Shown: positions 59,500 to 60,000 of the stretch, piece by piece
Numbering within the stretch: position 1 is the stretch's first letter
How the letters are laid out: the number at the start of each line of letters is the position of its first letter
Source: Lineus longissimus
Lineage: Eukaryota; Nemertea; Pilidiophora; Heteronemertea; Lineidae
Direction: 5' to 3'
Assembly (NCBI RefSeq): GCF_910592395.1
Contig: NC_088320.1
Location: forward strand, 3,102,001-3,162,000
Length of the DNA stretch: 60,000 nt
Notes under the pieces: generated by a model
The model's input: only the letters and a program-made list of their open reading frames with translations
Told to the model about the DNA's origin: nothing
Databases searched by the model: none
Position numbers and translations under genes: made by a program

Positions 59500-59960
59500 A
59501 GGAAAGTCAATGATAGCGTCCCGAGGCGCCTTGACCGCGCTTGCGCAGTCCGGGGAACTTCTCGGTTGTGGCCAACCAAGTGGCCCAGCCTCCGCTTCAC
59601 GGGACCATGAGGCCACGCGCCTCCAATCAAACGGAACCATCTTCGAGCCCATCACATCCCCACCTCCCCATCTCGAACTGATGTTTAATTTAATTCCCGC
59701 CGAATACCATCGCACAAAGCGGCCATCACTCTGCTCCAAACACTGTGTATACAGCATAATAAAACGCGTCTTAATTTTCCTAATCTTCTGGTATGCTAAT
59801 TTAATAACAAAGTGGGTAATAGCGCGGAAAATTACCGCCGGCCCTGGTGCATTATCTGCCCAAACTAATCACAACAGGCGTGCATATTTCCGCGCTTGCC
59901 GGGCTCCGATCGATACCCAACGACATGTCATTCCCGTAATGGATAATATTAAATCTTTCA
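59500..59960. promoter_or_regulatory. Candidate Mnx intronic enhancer (f)
   Basis: A GC-richer block with GTTTAATTTAATTCCCGCC, GTCTTAATTTTCCTAATC and GCTAATTTAATAAC. Both strands carry open frames of 99-158 codons, but neither shows a recognisable domain or splice pattern, so a coding role is not supported. Confidence 0.25.
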
Positions 59961-60000
59961 TACACAGTAAGTTAGCTGGTGATTAAATTATAATATGACT

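Larger units (their letters stand above)
50407..60000. other. Presumed continuation of Mnx intron 1
   Basis: No homeodomain-encoding sequence (RRPRTAFT or WFQNRR-type) was seen on either strand, and no other gene is supported. It contains transposon relics at 51691-52510, a poly-T run near 58077-58093 and many TAATTA-rich blocks of mixed composition described separately. The long open frames near 57617 and 59510 lie in such blocks and have no splice or domain support. Confidence 0.5.

Noticed and set aside
59510-59986. 158-codon plus frame near the right edge
   Set aside because: A frame this long is notable, but it overlaps a 99-codon frame on the other strand in a GC-richer block. It has no domain pattern, and nothing in it resembles a homeodomain exon of Mnx.

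Overview
This window is nuclear DNA from an animal, most likely a marine invertebrate. It is AT-rich, its genes are split by GT-AG introns and widely spaced, and short interspersed and foldback repeats are abundant. Frequent ACATGTA/TACATGTA words fit lancelets, molluscs and similar marine animals, but the sequence does not fix the phylum. I see no bacterial, organellar or viral genome structure. Most long open frames here are chance frames in non-coding DNA.

Left part (1-23.4 kb): mostly introns and repeats. Three well-bounded minus-strand exons (17758-17812, 10337-10427, 2597-2732) join in perfect phase. They give the start of a small unrecognised single-pass membrane protein with a 7 kb intron on each side of the membrane-spanning exon. 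Beside that exon lie two truncated tandem copies of it, period 221 bp, each flanked by a 26-bp inverted repeat.

Middle (23.4-35 kb): two fully modelled genes in tail-to-tail arrangement. The first is a seven-exon, 515-residue death-effector-domain caspase (+), with a TATA box and a probable 5' untranslated exon. The second is a ten-exon, 542-residue SLC22 organic-ion transporter (-). Their introns hold a tRNA-derived SINE, a small inverted-repeat element, a non-LTR retrotransposon relic and two tandem tRNA-like/5S-like units.

Right part (35-60 kb): the first coding exon of an Mnx (Hb9/exex-type) homeobox gene lies at 42114-42576 (+). The homeodomain exons are not in the window, so at least 17 kb downstream is probably its first intron. 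The upstream region and the intron contain TAATTA-rich, moderately GC-rich blocks that look like developmental enhancers.

Inside the presumed Mnx intron is the most unusual object: a 7.0 kb element (43401-50406). It is bounded by 25-bp terminal inverted repeats (24/25 identical), TA dinucleotides and arrays of AAAGAGCGAA-type hairpin repeats. It carries its own intron-containing gene or gene remnant, a 180/200-bp tandem array and a 51-bp-armed palindrome. I see no recognisable transposase in it.
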